Shown: positions 1-8,907, counted from the stretch's first letter. The stretch is 23,770 nucleotides of DNA from an uncultured Peptococcaceae bacterium (GCA_958417755.1 CATZDY010000037.1:1-23770); one strand, 5' to 3'. Notes: generated from the sequence alone by a model not told the origin. Made by a program: numbers and translations.

Positions 1-769
1 CTCCCACTTCATCAATAAGCCCTTTATCCACCGCCTCTTTGCCAATTAAAACTGTTCCAATATCCCGTGCCAATTCACCAGTACGGAACATCAATTCCCG
101 AAAATTTTCCTCTGTCATTCTGGAATGCATGGTTACAAAACGAACCACCCTATCTTGCATTTTATCCAAATATTCATAGGTTTGAGGCACCCCGATGACC
201 AAACCATTGAGCCGAATGGGATGAATGGTCATGCTGGCAGTATCTGCGATAAAACTATAATCCGTGGCAATGGCTATGGGAACCCCAATGCTATGTCCGC
301 CTCCCAAGACAATGGATACCGTGGGTTTAGACATGCTGGCAATCATCTCTGCAATGGCCAGCCCAGCCTCCACATCGCCCCCCACAGTGTTTAAAATAAT
401 CAAAACCCCTTCAATTTCATCCGCTTGTTCCAAAGCCACCAATTGGGGAATCACATGCTCATACTTGGTAGTTTTATTTTGCGGCGGTAGGACCAAGTGG
501 CCTTCAATCTGCCCCACAATGCTGAGACAATGAATGCTGCTTTTGATTTCAGGCAAAGGACTGGATCCCAATTCCTTTAAGGCCTCCATGCCGCCATTCT
601 TGGCCTTTCCCTGCACGCGTCGTACAGTACCTGGGGGACAATCTTCATCATCAGAATGTTCTGGCTCCTCCGGTTCATCGGGATAATGCCCAGGTACTAC
701 CGTAGGATCAGGATCCAAATCCCCAGTATGCCTTTGGTAAAACGATTTATCATTAGTTATATCTGTCAT
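1..769 (-). CDS. tepA: TepA/ClpP-family serine protease (partial, C-terminus outside window)
   Basis: ClpP-fold protease of the TepA family, found next to ftsK/spoIIIE in Firmicutes and linked to protein translocation in B. subtilis. I translated it by hand: 256 codons are open and the frame runs off the window edge, so the C-terminus is missing. Residues 1-75 are a Pro/Asp/Glu-rich, probably disordered leader; the ClpP fold begins near residue 80. The GGGHSIG motif gives the likely nucleophile Ser160, and MTIHP gives the likely catalytic His183. The ATG at 769 follows a GAGGG ribosome site at 7 bases; an in-frame ATG at 775 sits too close to that site. It lies downstream of rnj but behind a strong terminator, so it is probably transcribed separately, although I see no convincing promoter. 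Position after dapA-rnj matches B. subtilis. Confidence 0.93.
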   Translation of the reverse strand, partial: MTDITNDKSFYQRHTGDLDPDPTVVPGHYPDEPEEPEHSDDEDCPPGTVRRVQGKAKNGGMEALKELGSSPLPEIKSSIHCLSIVGQIEGHLVLPPQNKTTKYEHVIPQLVALEQADEIEGVLIILNTVGGDVEAGLAIAEMIASMSKPTVSIVLGGGHSIGVPIAIATDYSFIADTASMTIHPIRLNGLVIGVPQTYEYLDKMQDRVVRFVTMHSRMTEENFRELMFRTGELARDIGTVLIGKEAVDKGLIDEVG

Positions 770-913
770 TCCCATTCCCTCTTTCCCAACAATATCAACC
801 CTTTGTATGTCATTTATTCATCCTTGCATTCAGTCACCTTTCATTACATCCAGGTCTTAAAAAGGCACGCTGCAAACTACTGTGCCTAAAAATGTATTAT
901 TTAGTATGCTTCT

Positions 914-955
914 TTCACAAAAAAATACACGGGCAAATGCTGCCCGTGTATTTTT
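914..955 (-). terminator. Intrinsic terminator after rnj
   Basis: A perfect 15-bp stem (921-935 with 941-955) and a 5-base loop begin 6 bases after the rnj stop codon. On the minus strand the stem runs directly into a T tract. The outer pairs are A/T, so it could also stop transcription coming from the plus strand. Confidence 0.9.
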
Positions 956-960
956 ATTTT

Positions 961-2625
961 TTATATCTCCATGATGATTGGTAAAATCATCGGCCTTCTC
1001 CTGGTTTTTTCATATAAAAACTTGCCCAGCACATCACGAACCTGGGACTTAATGGTAGACCATTCGGATATTCCTTTTCCTAAGCATTTATCCAATGCTT
1101 CTTTTACCTTTCCCCTGGCCTCTTCCAGCAATATCTCTGATTCCCGAACATAGACAAAGCCTCTGGATACAATATCAGGACCAGCCACCACTGTTCCTGA
1201 TTCCTTATTGATGGTGACCACAACAATCAAAATTCCATCTTGAGAAAGCTGCTTTCTGTCTCTGAGCACAATATTGCCCACATCACCAATGCCTAAACCG
1301 TCAATCAATACCCTCCCAGCAGTTACCCTGCCGGCAAAACGACCGGATCTACGGGTAAACTCAAGGATTTGACCATTTTCAGCCACAAAAATGCGTTCTG
1401 AGGGAATATCCATCTCCTTGGCCAATTGGGCGTGCTTTACCAACATGCGATGTTCTCCATGAACTGGCATAAAAAACTTCGGCTTGGTCAAGCGAATCAT
1501 TAATTTTAATTCCTCTTGACTGGGATGGCCGCTCACATGGATACTGGAAGAAGATTCATAGCTCACTTGAGCGCCTAATTTAAACAGCTGATCCACAATA
1601 CGAGCCACTAACTTTTCATTCCCTGGGATGGGTGTGGCGGAAATGATTACTGTATCCCCTGGCAAAATTTCCACCTGTCGGTGATCAGACATTGCAATGC
1701 GGGTTAACGCAGACATGGGCTCACCTTGGCTACCAGTGGTCAAGTATACCAACTTATCCTTTGGCAGTTTGGCCGCTTCTTCCAGTTCCACCATTGTTCC
1801 TTCAGGGATATGCATATACCCCAATTCACTGGTTACTGTCACCACATTGACCATACTCCTGCCCACCACCGCTACTTTGCGATTGTATTTGTGAGCCATG
1901 TTGATGACTTGTTGCAACCGATGCACATTGGACGCAAAGGTAGCGATAATGATTCTTTCCTGGGCAGCGCGAAAGGCATCGTCAAAGGTTTGTCCCACCA
2001 CCCGCTCTGAAGGGGTAAACCCTGCCCGTTCCACATTGGTACTATCAGAAAGCAAGGCCATGACGCCCTTTTCACCCAGCTGGGCAAAACGATAAAAATC
2101 TGTCACTTCACCATCCACAGGAGTTAAATCAAGTTTAAAATCCCCGGTATGCACAATCACTCCCATGGGCGTGTGAATGGCGATGGCCACTGCATCGGGC
2201 ACACTGTGAGATACCCGAATAAATTCCACTTTAAAGGGATTGATACGTACAATCTCCCTGGGTTTTACTGTATGCAGCTCAACATCCCGATCCATTCCTT
2301 TTTCTTTCAATTTTCCCAGCAGCAACCCCAATGTAAGCCTTGTTCCATAAACAGGAACATTGATTTGTTTTAAAACATAGGGCAACGCGCCTATGTGATC
2401 CTCATGACCATGGGTCAACACAATGCCACGCACTTGTTCCTTGTTTTCCAACAAATAGCTTATATCCGGAATCACAATATCAATGCCCAGCAACTCTTCT
2501 TCGGGAAACATGAGTCCACAGTCTACAATCAAAATATTTTCTCCGTACTTGACAACCATCATATTCTTGCCAATTTCCCCTAAACCGCCCAGGGGAATTA
2601 AAGATAGTTTTGGTTCTTTCGCCAA
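961..2625 (-). CDS. rnj: Ribonuclease J (metallo-beta-lactamase/beta-CASP nuclease)
   Basis: RNase J, a 5'-3' exonuclease and endonuclease in mRNA turnover and rRNA maturation. At 554 residues it matches the usual RNase J length. The metal site looks complete: HGHEDH at 72-77, His140 (SHSVPD), Asp162 (HTGDFK), Asp194 (SDSTN), the beta-CASP motif HVSGH at 363-367 and PVHGEH near 388-392. By position it corresponds to B. subtilis rnjB (RNase J2), but the intact active-site motifs suggest an active J1-type enzyme, so I do not choose between rnjA and rnjB. The start is TTG with a strong GGAGGTG site five bases upstream; no ATG lies nearby in frame. It has its own promoter and a terminator on each side, unlike a plain dap operon member. 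Confidence 0.96.
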   Translation of the reverse strand: MAKEPKLSLIPLGGLGEIGKNMMVVKYGENILIVDCGLMFPEEELLGIDIVIPDISYLLENKEQVRGIVLTHGHEDHIGALPYVLKQINVPVYGTRLTLGLLLGKLKEKGMDRDVELHTVKPREIVRINPFKVEFIRVSHSVPDAVAIAIHTPMGVIVHTGDFKLDLTPVDGEVTDFYRFAQLGEKGVMALLSDSTNVERAGFTPSERVVGQTFDDAFRAAQERIIIATFASNVHRLQQVINMAHKYNRKVAVVGRSMVNVVTVTSELGYMHIPEGTMVELEEAAKLPKDKLVYLTTGSQGEPMSALTRIAMSDHRQVEILPGDTVIISATPIPGNEKLVARIVDQLFKLGAQVSYESSSSIHVSGHPSQEELKLMIRLTKPKFFMPVHGEHRMLVKHAQLAKEMDIPSERIFVAENGQILEFTRRSGRFAGRVTAGRVLIDGLGIGDVGNIVLRDRKQLSQDGILIVVVTINKESGTVVAGPDIVSRGFVYVRESEILLEEARGKVKEALDKCLGKGISEWSTIKSQVRDVLGKFLYEKTRRRPMILPIIMEI

Positions 2626-2742
2626 ACCCGCACCTCCAAATTCTTCATTGCTTCATCCATTGTTCTATTTTTACCAGAAGAAGGCGGGATATTAGGCATT
2701 ATAAACTGTGGCACATAAGCCGCTCGAAAATCTACCTTCCCT

Positions 2743-2771
2743 ATTATAATCAATTTTTATCCAATCCACAA
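2743..2771 (-). promoter_or_regulatory. Sigma-A-type promoter of rnj
   Basis: On the minus strand, TTGTGG (2766-2771) is followed by a 17-base spacer and a perfect TATAAT (2743-2748). Transcription would begin near 2736, giving a leader of about 110 bases before the TTG start of rnj. Confidence 0.65.
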
Positions 2772-2800
2772 CCTAAGGTTTTTCCATTTTTACAAAACAA

Positions 2801-2823
2801 AAAAATCCTTCTTTGCAAAGGAT
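2801..2823 (-). terminator. Second hairpin with T tract in the dapA-rnj gap
   Basis: ATCCTT pairs with AAGGAT (2818-2823 with 2805-2810) around a 7-base loop, followed on the minus strand by seven T. It lies about 105 bases past the dapA terminator and just upstream of the rnj promoter, so it may be a back-up terminator. Confidence 0.55.
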
Positions 2824-2926
2824 GCTCCAAGTTTCTTCCCAATAAACCAACTTTGATTGAATTTTACCAGGAAAATATTTACAATTTTATTATTCTATCT
2901 CCAGTTTATTTTACAGAAATTTGGAT

Positions 2927-2954
2927 AAAAAAAAGGAGACCCCAAAGCCTCCTT
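2927..2954 (-). terminator. Intrinsic terminator after dapA
   Basis: AAGGAGGC (2947-2954) pairs with GTCTCCTT (2933-2940), eight pairs including one G-T, with a 6-base loop, followed by a run of T. It begins 6 bases after the dapA stop codon. Confidence 0.85.
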
Positions 2955-2960
2955 CTGTAT

Positions 2961-3902
2961 TTATAGCAAATGGAATTTGGTCAACAATTCTTTGAGATAC
3001 GCTTTTTCTTCTTCCGTAGCTTCAACCAACGGCAACCTAGGAGGCCCCACAGGCCATCCCATCATCGTTAGGGCAGCCTTCAAAGGTACGGGATTGGTGG
3101 CAATAAACATGCCCTTAAACAAAGGCAACAGCTGGATTTGCAATTGTTTAGCCAAAGCATTGTCCCCAGCAGCAAAGGCTTCTATCATTTTTTTGATTGT
3201 TGGTCCTGCAATATGGGATGCCACACTGACCACACCCTTGGCGCCCAAAGACATCATGGGCAACAACATGGCATCATCCCCGCTATAAAGGGAAAAATCC
3301 TCGGGCAAAGGCAACTGACATAAAGCATTGACTTGGTCCATGCTCCCACTGGCTTCTTTTAACGCAACCACATTTTTGATCTGCGCCAATTTGGCCACAG
3401 TGGCTGGCAACATATTAACCCCTGTGCGCCCAGGAATGTTATACAGCATAATCGGCAATTTCGTGCTTTGGGCAATGGCTTCAAAATGTCGATACAAACC
3501 CTCTTGGGAAGGTTTATTATAATAGGGACATACCAATAGCACTCCATGCACGCCTATTTTTTCCGCTTCCTGGGTAAGGGCAATACTAGAAGCTGTATTA
3601 TTTCCACCTGTTCCAGCTACCACAGCAGCCTTTTCGCCAACCTCTTGGAGCACCACCCGGAATAATTCCAGCTTTTCTTCTTGGGATAATGTGGGGGATT
3701 CTCCAGTGGTACCGCAAACCACAATGCCGTCAGAACCTGATTCCACCAAAAAACGAGCTAGTTTTGCTGCTGTGCTATAATCCACTGACATATCTTTGTT
3801 CAATGGTGTAACCATGGCAGTCAGCAACCGTCCAAAATCTTTTGTCAATTTTTTCACCATCCCTAATCCATAAACTAAGATCAATGAAACCTCTTTTGCC
3901 AT
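2961..3902 (-). CDS. dapA: 4-hydroxy-tetrahydrodipicolinate synthase
   Basis: Condenses pyruvate with aspartate semialdehyde. The product feeds DapB (diaminopimelate, lysine) and DpaAB (dipicolinate). A TIM-barrel aldolase with GTTGE at 64-68, the catalytic Tyr154 in LYNIPGRT, and the Schiff-base Lys182 in LKEAS. The 313-residue reading is about 20 longer than usual; the conserved start is near [10 protein letters not shown]. Candidate starts are the ATG at 3902 (an AGGGG directly adjacent, poor spacing), a TTG at 3884 (AAGAGG five bases upstream, the best-spaced site) and an ATG at 3860 (weak site). Last gene of the dapB-dpaAB-asd-dapG-dapA unit before a terminator. Confidence 0.95.
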   Translation of the reverse strand: MAKEVSLILVYGLGMVKKLTKDFGRLLTAMVTPLNKDMSVDYSTAAKLARFLVESGSDGIVVCGTTGESPTLSQEEKLELFRVVLQEVGEKAAVVAGTGGNNTASSIALTQEAEKIGVHGVLLVCPYYNKPSQEGLYRHFEAIAQSTKLPIMLYNIPGRTGVNMLPATVAKLAQIKNVVALKEASGSMDQVNALCQLPLPEDFSLYSGDDAMLLPMMSLGAKGVVSVASHIAGPTIKKMIEAFAAGDNALAKQLQIQLLPLFKGMFIATNPVPLKAALTMMGWPVGPPRLPLVEATEEEKAYLKELLTKFHLL

Positions 3903-3963
3903 CCCCTAGCCACTCATGTCTAATTCCATCAACTGATTCACCAAAGCAAAATTGAAACCATTT

Positions 3964-5199
3964 TTATGATGCCAAATGAAAACATTGGTGTAAAGCCCGC
4001 ACTGCTTTTTCCATGTGCTCCATTTTTACCAATAACCAAATGGTAGTATAAGAATCATTGGCTTGTAAAATCTCAATTTTCTCTTGTGCCAAAGCATCCA
4101 CAATGGTAGCCATCACCCCTGGTACGCCAGTCATACCAGCCCCCACAGCTGCCACTTTGGCACAATCGGATAAACAAGAAATTTCGCCCAAACCAATGGT
4201 TTCTATCATTTTGATGACCTGTTCCGCTTGCTGTTGCTTTATAGTGAATACAACCTTTTCAGGATAAATATTGATAAAATCAAGACTAATCCCTGCCTCT
4301 GCCAATACTTGAAACAAACGCTGTTTCATGGCCAAAACATCGGTACTTTCCTGGATATGAATATGGATTTGCGCCAATTCTGGAATCTGGGTGATGCCTG
4401 TAATCATCCGATCCCGGGTAATATCAATGGTTTCTTTCTCTATTTCACTGGTATTGGTAACCAAGGTTCCAACACCCAAACCCCAAACGCTACGAATGCG
4501 CATGGGTATGTTTTTTTGCATCACAATTTCCACAGCCCGGGGATGCACCACCTTTGCTCCCTCATGGGCCAGCTGGCAAATTTCATCATAAGCCACAATT
4601 TCTTTGATTCTAGCATTCTCCACAATATTGGGATCAGCTGTCATAATACCTTCCACATCTGTATATATATCCACATAAGCAGCATCCAAGGCCACACCCA
4701 GGGCAGCAGCAGTGGTATCACTGCCCCCCCGGCCCAAGGTGGTTACTTCTCCATCCTCTGTCATACCCTGAAATCCTGCTACCACCACAATTTTACCTTC
4801 CTTGGCATAACGCACAATGTTTTCAGGATTTACTTTTAAAATCCTGGCATTATTATAACATGCATCTGTGATAATTCCTGCTTGCGCACCGGTTAAAAAA
4901 ATAGCCGGATGCCCTAATTTTTGAAATGTTCCCACCAAGGTAACGCCAGAAATAATTTCCCCGCACATCATCAACATATCCATTTCCCGGGAGTCCATAT
5001 CCCGGTTTATATGTTGGGCAAAATCGATCAATGTATCTGTGGCAAAGGGATCTTTCAAACGCCCCATGGCAGAAACCACCACCACAGGCCTATACTGCTC
5101 ACATACGGATAAAACCCTAGCCACCGCTTGTTCTCTTAAGTCCTGGGTGGCCAAAGAAGTACCCCCAAACTTTTGGACAATAAATTTCATCTTGCTCAC
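3964..5199 (-). CDS. dapG: Aspartate kinase (DapG type)
   Basis: Phosphorylates aspartate, the first step of the aspartate family pathway. The amino acid kinase domain carries KFGGTS at 10-15 and TLGRGGSDT at 154-162; two C-terminal ACT domains (roughly 265-330 and 345-405) suggest allosteric control. B. subtilis DapG, at the same position, is inhibited by meso-diaminopimelate; whether that holds here is inference. Length (411) is normal. The start is GTG with AAGGTG five bases upstream; an ATG nine bases later is too far from that site. The 148-base gap upstream contains two back-to-back hairpins, so this gene may be tuned separately from asd. Confidence 0.95.
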   Translation of the reverse strand: MSKMKFIVQKFGGTSLATQDLREQAVARVLSVCEQYRPVVVVSAMGRLKDPFATDTLIDFAQHINRDMDSREMDMLMMCGEIISGVTLVGTFQKLGHPAIFLTGAQAGIITDACYNNARILKVNPENIVRYAKEGKIVVVAGFQGMTEDGEVTTLGRGGSDTTAAALGVALDAAYVDIYTDVEGIMTADPNIVENARIKEIVAYDEICQLAHEGAKVVHPRAVEIVMQKNIPMRIRSVWGLGVGTLVTNTSEIEKETIDITRDRMITGITQIPELAQIHIHIQESTDVLAMKQRLFQVLAEAGISLDFINIYPEKVVFTIKQQQAEQVIKMIETIGLGEISCLSDCAKVAAVGAGMTGVPGVMATIVDALAQEKIEILQANDSYTTIWLLVKMEHMEKAVRALHQCFHLAS

Positions 5200-5237
5200 A
5201 TCCGCACCTTAGGATTTTTATTTTCCATTCGCTTTAG

Positions 5238-5283
5238 ATAGAATATTCATAAAATGAATGTTCTATCCGCGCCTTTGGCGCGG
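5238..5283 (-). repeat. Two abutting hairpins in the asd-dapG gap
   Basis: CCGCGCC/GGCGCGG (5267-5283) is a perfect 7-bp GC stem with a 3-base loop. Directly abutting it, 5238-5250 and 5254-5266 form a 13-bp AT-rich inverted repeat with one mismatch and a 3-base loop. No T tract follows on the minus strand, so these are not ordinary terminators. They lie about 40 bases before the dapG start. Confidence 0.75.
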
Positions 5284-5347
5284 TGACTTGACAAAAGCAT
5301 GAAACCCTAACATGACTTGCAGCAACTTATTTTTATCGTAGCAGGTA

Positions 5348-6418
5348 TTACAAACACTGTTTTTGAATCAATAATTCGCCAATTTGGATGGCATTGGTAG
5401 CTGCCCCTTTTCGGATTTGATCAGCTACAACCCACACATTCAGCCCCTGGGCAATGGAATTATCCTCCCGAATGCGTCCCACAAAAACTTCATCTTTATC
5501 AGAACAATATAAAGGCATGGGATATTGTTGAGCCGCTGGATCATCAATGACCACAATCCCCGGGGCTTTGGCAAACACGCTTTTTGCCTCTGCTGCTGTT
5601 ATTTTTTCCTTGGTTTCAATGTTCAATGATTCCGAATGGCTGCGGAACACAGGCACCCTCACAGTGGTAGCTGTAATACCGATATCAGCATGATGCAAAA
5701 TCTTATGGGTTTCCTTTACCATTTTCCATTCTTCTTTGGTGTAATCCATTTCTTGAAAAACATCAATATGAGGAATTAAATTAAAAGCAATGTCATGGGC
5801 AAATTTATTGGGCGGATATTCTTGTCCCTTAAGCACTGCTTTGCTCTGTGCAGTCAGTTCCTCAATGCCTTCCGCTCCTGCCCCAGATACAGCTTGATAT
5901 GTGGATACCACCACTCGCTTTATGCCCACAGCATCATGAATAGGTTTTAAGGCCACTACCATGATAATGGTGGAGCAATTGGGATTGGCAATGATTCCTT
6001 TGTGCTTTTGCACATCCTCGGGATTGACCTCCGGCACCACCAAGGGTACATGGGGATCCAAACGAAAACTACTGCTATTGTCAATGACCACACAGCCTTG
6101 TTCCGCTGCTCCAGGACCAAACTCTTTGCTGGCCGCGCCCCCGGCAAATAAAGCAATATCCATTCCTTTGAATACATCTGGTGTTGTTTCTTCCACTACA
6201 TGACTTTCCCCTCGAAAAGTCATGGTTTTCCCCGCAGAACGGGATGTGGCACAAAGCTTGAGACGTCCCACTGGAAACTTTCTTTCCTCCAAGACTTTGA
6301 TAAGTTCATGCCCCACTGCTCCCGAAGCACCGACAATGACTACATTGACAGGGGATGCCCCGGCGATTGTGCCTTGGGCACAATCACAGGAATGTCCCCC
6401 CGTGGAAATCTGAGACAA
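5348..6418 (-). CDS. asd: Aspartate-semialdehyde dehydrogenase
   Basis: Reduces aspartyl phosphate to aspartate semialdehyde, the branch-point substrate of DapA. An NADP-binding motif VGASGAVG occupies 29-36, the catalytic Cys148 lies in NPNCS, Gln175 in TYQAVSG and the acid/base His261 in FRSHSE. At 356 residues it is about 20 longer than usual: the family normally starts at NVVIVGASG, here residue 25. No ATG, GTG or TTG exists closer to that point. The TTG used has a GGGAGG site at about 8 bases, so the extension, with a CDC motif, seems genuinely translated. A perfect 9-bp hairpin lies inside it. Downstream of dpaB by 34 bases. Confidence 0.95.
   Translation of the reverse strand: MSQISTGGHSCDCAQGTIAGASPVNVVIVGASGAVGHELIKVLEERKFPVGRLKLCATSRSAGKTMTFRGESHVVEETTPDVFKGMDIALFAGGAASKEFGPGAAEQGCVVIDNSSSFRLDPHVPLVVPEVNPEDVQKHKGIIANPNCSTIIMVVALKPIHDAVGIKRVVVSTYQAVSGAGAEGIEELTAQSKAVLKGQEYPPNKFAHDIAFNLIPHIDVFQEMDYTKEEWKMVKETHKILHHADIGITATTVRVPVFRSHSESLNIETKEKITAAEAKSVFAKAPGIVVIDDPAAQQYPMPLYCSDKDEVFVGRIREDNSIAQGLNVWVVADQIRKGAATNAIQIGELLIQKQCL
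6365..6385 (-). repeat. Perfect 9-bp hairpin in the 5' end of asd
   Basis: GATTGTGCC (6365-6373) and GGCACAATC (6377-6385) form a perfect inverted repeat with a 3-base loop. It falls within the non-conserved N-terminal extension of Asd, about codons 12-18, where an mRNA structure would be tolerated and could influence translation. Confidence 0.6.
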
Positions 6419-6452
6419 CGATCATTCCTCCCAATCTTAGAATAATAAAAAG

Positions 6453-7040
6453 CTAGGAATAAGAAACCAGTATTGGTTGTATCTGCTGTCCTTGCCTTGC
6501 GGCAACAACTGTATCTACAATTAGATCCATTTTTGCTTTTAAAGAATTTGGCTTGCCCAATGGACTATCCTGCCCAAAAGGAACCATATATATATATTTA
6601 CTATTCAATAAAACACCAATATTGCTAGCATTCATACCCAAACCATCATTGGTGGAAACAGCCACCACCACTGGGCGTTGGTTGCGCAAATGCGCTTTGA
6701 TGGCCATTAACACAGGGGTATCTGTAATGGCATTGGCCATTTTGGCCAATGTATTTCCTGTGCAAGGCGCTACCACCAATATATCAAACATCTGATTGGG
6801 ACCTATTGGCTCTGCTCCCACAATGCTGTTGATCAATTCCTTACCACTATATTTCACTAGCTGTTCTTTCCATTTACCTGCTGTCCCAAATCTGGTATCC
6901 AACCGATCCACAGACCAGCTAATAATAGGAAATACTTCTGCCCCTTCCTCTACCAGATTGGTTACTTGCAATATCGCTTCATCCAGGGTACAGTGAGAGC
7001 CTGTAACAGCAAAGCCAACCTTTAAATCCTTCAACCTCAT
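6453..7040 (-). CDS. dpaB: Dipicolinate synthase subunit B (SpoVFB)
   Basis: Flavoprotein-fold partner of DpaA; together they make dipicolinic acid in the mother cell for import into the spore core. 195 residues, normal for the family. The N-terminal VGFAVTGSHCT and the APCTGNTLAKMANAITDTPV region (about 91-110) are the expected phosphate/flavin-binding features of this fold. A GGGGTG ribosome site lies 7 bases before the ATG. It follows dpaA by 37 bases and precedes asd, as in B. subtilis. Sigma-K dependence is known for B. subtilis and supported here by a sigma-K-like promoter at the head of the unit. Confidence 0.95.
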   Translation of the reverse strand: MRLKDLKVGFAVTGSHCTLDEAILQVTNLVEEGAEVFPIISWSVDRLDTRFGTAGKWKEQLVKYSGKELINSIVGAEPIGPNQMFDILVVAPCTGNTLAKMANAITDTPVLMAIKAHLRNQRPVVVAVSTNDGLGMNASNIGVLLNSKYIYMVPFGQDSPLGKPNSLKAKMDLIVDTVVAARQGQQIQPILVSYS

Positions 7041-7077
7041 ACGACAGCACCCCCGTGTTGTCGAAAGTCAGTTGGAG

Positions 7078-7968
7078 TTAGTGGGTAGCCATATGTTCAG
7101 CCAGCAGCCTTGGAATCACCTCTGCCAAAATGTTACCTGCAGTCCTAGGGGCAACCTTTCCAGGCAAACCAGGGGCCAGCATTGCATGAATCCCCTTTTG
7201 GTTTGCTGCTTTAAAATTGATGCCTCCTGGAGCTGAAGCAATATCCACAATCAAGGTTTGCGGGGAAACCATCGCCAGCTCTGGTTCATCCAGAACCATG
7301 GCTGGTACTGTATTGAAAATGATATCAACTTGGTTCAGTTTTTGAAGCATTTCTTGATAATCCATCACGATAAAACCCATTTCCTGGGCTCTGGCCTTTT
7401 GGGCAAAATTTCTGACAACCACAATGGTATGGGCCCCTAAAGCATGGGTCATTCTGGCCAAAGTCATACCAGTTCTCCCAAAACCTAAAATCATGGTACA
7501 GCTACCATGAATTGTGATATCCGTCTGTTCCATGGCCAGTTGCAAGGCACCCTCTGCGGATGGAATGGAATTCAATATTGCCACTTCGTCCAGTTGCATC
7601 ACTTCAATCAACACCAAACCAGCTTTTTGCACCAACTCTTTTAAACGCGGTTTGGCTGCACCCACAAACACCGGGGTATTGGGCGCAAGATGCGTGAACA
7701 AATCTGCTGATAGAATCCACGGTTGTTCACCATAAGCTGTATATATCTCTCCTTGATCATTGATCCCAGGAACAGGTAAAATAACAGCATGCACATCTGC
7801 CAGCCCTTCCACCGGACTTTGGTATACTTTGATATTGTTCGTTTCTGCCACAGGCAAATCAACCACTTTGACCAAGGCTCCCAGTGCCGCCAATCGCTCC
7901 ACCAGAATAATTTCCCTGGCATCACCACAAAGAACAGCTACTTTGATTCCGCTTAAGTCCGGCTGCAT
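7078..7968 (-). CDS. dpaA: Dipicolinate synthase subunit A (SpoVFA)
   Basis: NAD(P)-binding subunit that converts the DapA product to dipicolinic acid. A Rossmann motif GFGRTG lies at 162-167, and the N-terminal IKVAVLCGDAR block is typical. The frame is open to an ATG at 8061 (327 residues), but the ATG at 7968 has an excellent AAGAGGAGGG site about 10 bases upstream and gives 296 residues, close to the B. subtilis protein; I prefer it. An intermediate ATG at 8001 has only a GGTGG. It lies between dapB and dpaB. Confidence 0.95.
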   Translation of the reverse strand: MQPDLSGIKVAVLCGDAREIILVERLAALGALVKVVDLPVAETNNIKVYQSPVEGLADVHAVILPVPGINDQGEIYTAYGEQPWILSADLFTHLAPNTPVFVGAAKPRLKELVQKAGLVLIEVMQLDEVAILNSIPSAEGALQLAMEQTDITIHGSCTMILGFGRTGMTLARMTHALGAHTIVVVRNFAQKARAQEMGFIVMDYQEMLQKLNQVDIIFNTVPAMVLDEPELAMVSPQTLIVDIASAPGGINFKAANQKGIHAMLAPGLPGKVAPRTAGNILAEVIPRLLAEHMATH

Positions 7969-8082
7969 AACCGGTACACCCTCCTCTTGACCTTCGTTCA
8001 TATTTACCACCAATATATGAGCAGTGCTATGAAGAGGTTCTATGTAAGGGGGATCCAACATATTCCATGGTCTAGCCCCAAA

Positions 8083-8883
8083 TCAATCCAAAAGAATATT
8101 TTCTAAGCCGTAAACCATTTCTTGTAACTCCATCACTTTACGCACAGCCAATAAGACCCCTGGCATAAAGGATTCCCGGGAAATAGAATCATGACGGATG
8201 GTCAGGGTTTCACCCACACCGCCAAAAATCAATTCCTGGTGAGCCACCAAACCTGGCAAACGCACACTATGAATCCGAATACCATTGTTATAATCCCCGC
8301 CTCTGGAGCCTGGGATTTTTTCCACTTCCACCGCAGAACCCTGCTGTACATTGCCCCGTTTTGCATTGATAATCTCCGCTGTTTTAATGGCTGTCCCCGA
8401 AGGGGCATCCAATTTTTGGTCATGATGCATTTCAATTATCTCCACATAGGGCAAATACTTGCATACATCTGCTGCAAACCGCATCATCAAAAGCGCCCCA
8501 ATGGCAAAATTAGGGGCAACAATACAACCAAGCCTTGAAGCACTGGAAATCTCCTTTAATTGCGCGATTTCATCAGAGCTTAATCCTGTAGTTCCCACTA
8601 CAGGACGAACTTGGTGCTTTAAGGCAAATATTGTATTGTTGAATACTGTTTGAGGTGTTGTAAAATCCACCATCACATCAGGCTTTGCCTGTTCAAATGC
8701 CCTAGCCAATTCTGGCTCAACCTTTAGGCCTAGGGAACCCATACCCATCAATATCCCAATATCTTCTCCCCCTGCCAGGGGATCCACTGCAGCCACCAAT
8801 TCTATATCATTGGCAGCCCAAGCAGTTTTCATGACCTCTCGACCCATTCTGCCTGCAGCGCCGCTCACAAGTAATCTTATCAT
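8083..8883 (-). CDS. dapB: 4-hydroxy-tetrahydrodipicolinate reductase
   Basis: Reduces the DapA product to tetrahydrodipicolinate for diaminopimelate and lysine, competing with DpaAB for the same intermediate. Motifs: nucleotide-binding SGAAGRMG at 7-14, GTTG at 97-100, the HH pair 153-154 with catalytic Lys157 (HHDQKLDAPSG), and SGT at 162-164. 266 residues from the ATG at 8883; a TTG two codons earlier (8889) is also possible. The nearest good ribosome site (AAGGAGGG, 8912-8919) is about 29 bases from the ATG, with a perfect hairpin between. B. subtilis has no dapB in this block, so here both users of the DapA product are in one unit. Confidence 0.94.
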   Translation of the reverse strand: MIRLLVSGAAGRMGREVMKTAWAANDIELVAAVDPLAGGEDIGILMGMGSLGLKVEPELARAFEQAKPDVMVDFTTPQTVFNNTIFALKHQVRPVVGTTGLSSDEIAQLKEISSASRLGCIVAPNFAIGALLMMRFAADVCKYLPYVEIIEMHHDQKLDAPSGTAIKTAEIINAKRGNVQQGSAVEVEKIPGSRGGDYNNGIRIHSVRLPGLVAHQELIFGGVGETLTIRHDSISRESFMPGVLLAVRKVMELQEMVYGLENILLD

Positions 8884-8890
8884 CAGCAAT

Positions 8891-8907
8891 CGGCGATATC
8901 ATCGCCG
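8891..8907 (-). promoter_or_regulatory. Hairpin between ribosome site and dapB start
   Basis: CGGCGAT (8901-8907 on the minus strand) pairs perfectly with ATCGCCG around a 3-base loop. It separates the AAGGAGGG site (8912-8919) from the dapB ATG at 8883; folding would shorten the effective spacing to about 11 bases. An ATG inside the hairpin opens a 27-codon out-of-frame ORF with good spacing from the same site. Confidence 0.5.

Larger units (their letters stand above)
2626..2960. other. dapA-rnj intergenic region (335 bases)
   Basis: No coding potential is seen. Reading on the minus strand it holds the dapA terminator, a second terminator-like hairpin, a sigma-A-type promoter, a leader of about 110 bases with a second TATAAT (2698-2703) lacking a good -35, and the rnj ribosome site. 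Confidence 0.7.

Noticed and set aside
862..888. Hairpin AGGCAC/GTGCCT upstream of tepA
   Set aside because: Only 6 bp with a 13-base loop; it may be chance, and the stronger rnj terminator lies just upstream.
2610..2966. Plus-strand open frame of 118 codons across the dapA-rnj gap
   Set aside because: It reads through the terminators and the rnj promoter, and its translation looks like AT-rich non-coding sequence.
4228..4839. Plus-strand open frame of 203 codons
   Set aside because: It lies fully antisense to dapG, whose motifs are clear, has no ribosome site, and its translation is low-complexity with no recognisable domain.
5200..5347. Possible lysine riboswitch before dapG
   Set aside because: The gap is short and holds two simple hairpins; I cannot find the multi-helix layout of a lysine riboswitch, nor a terminator after them.
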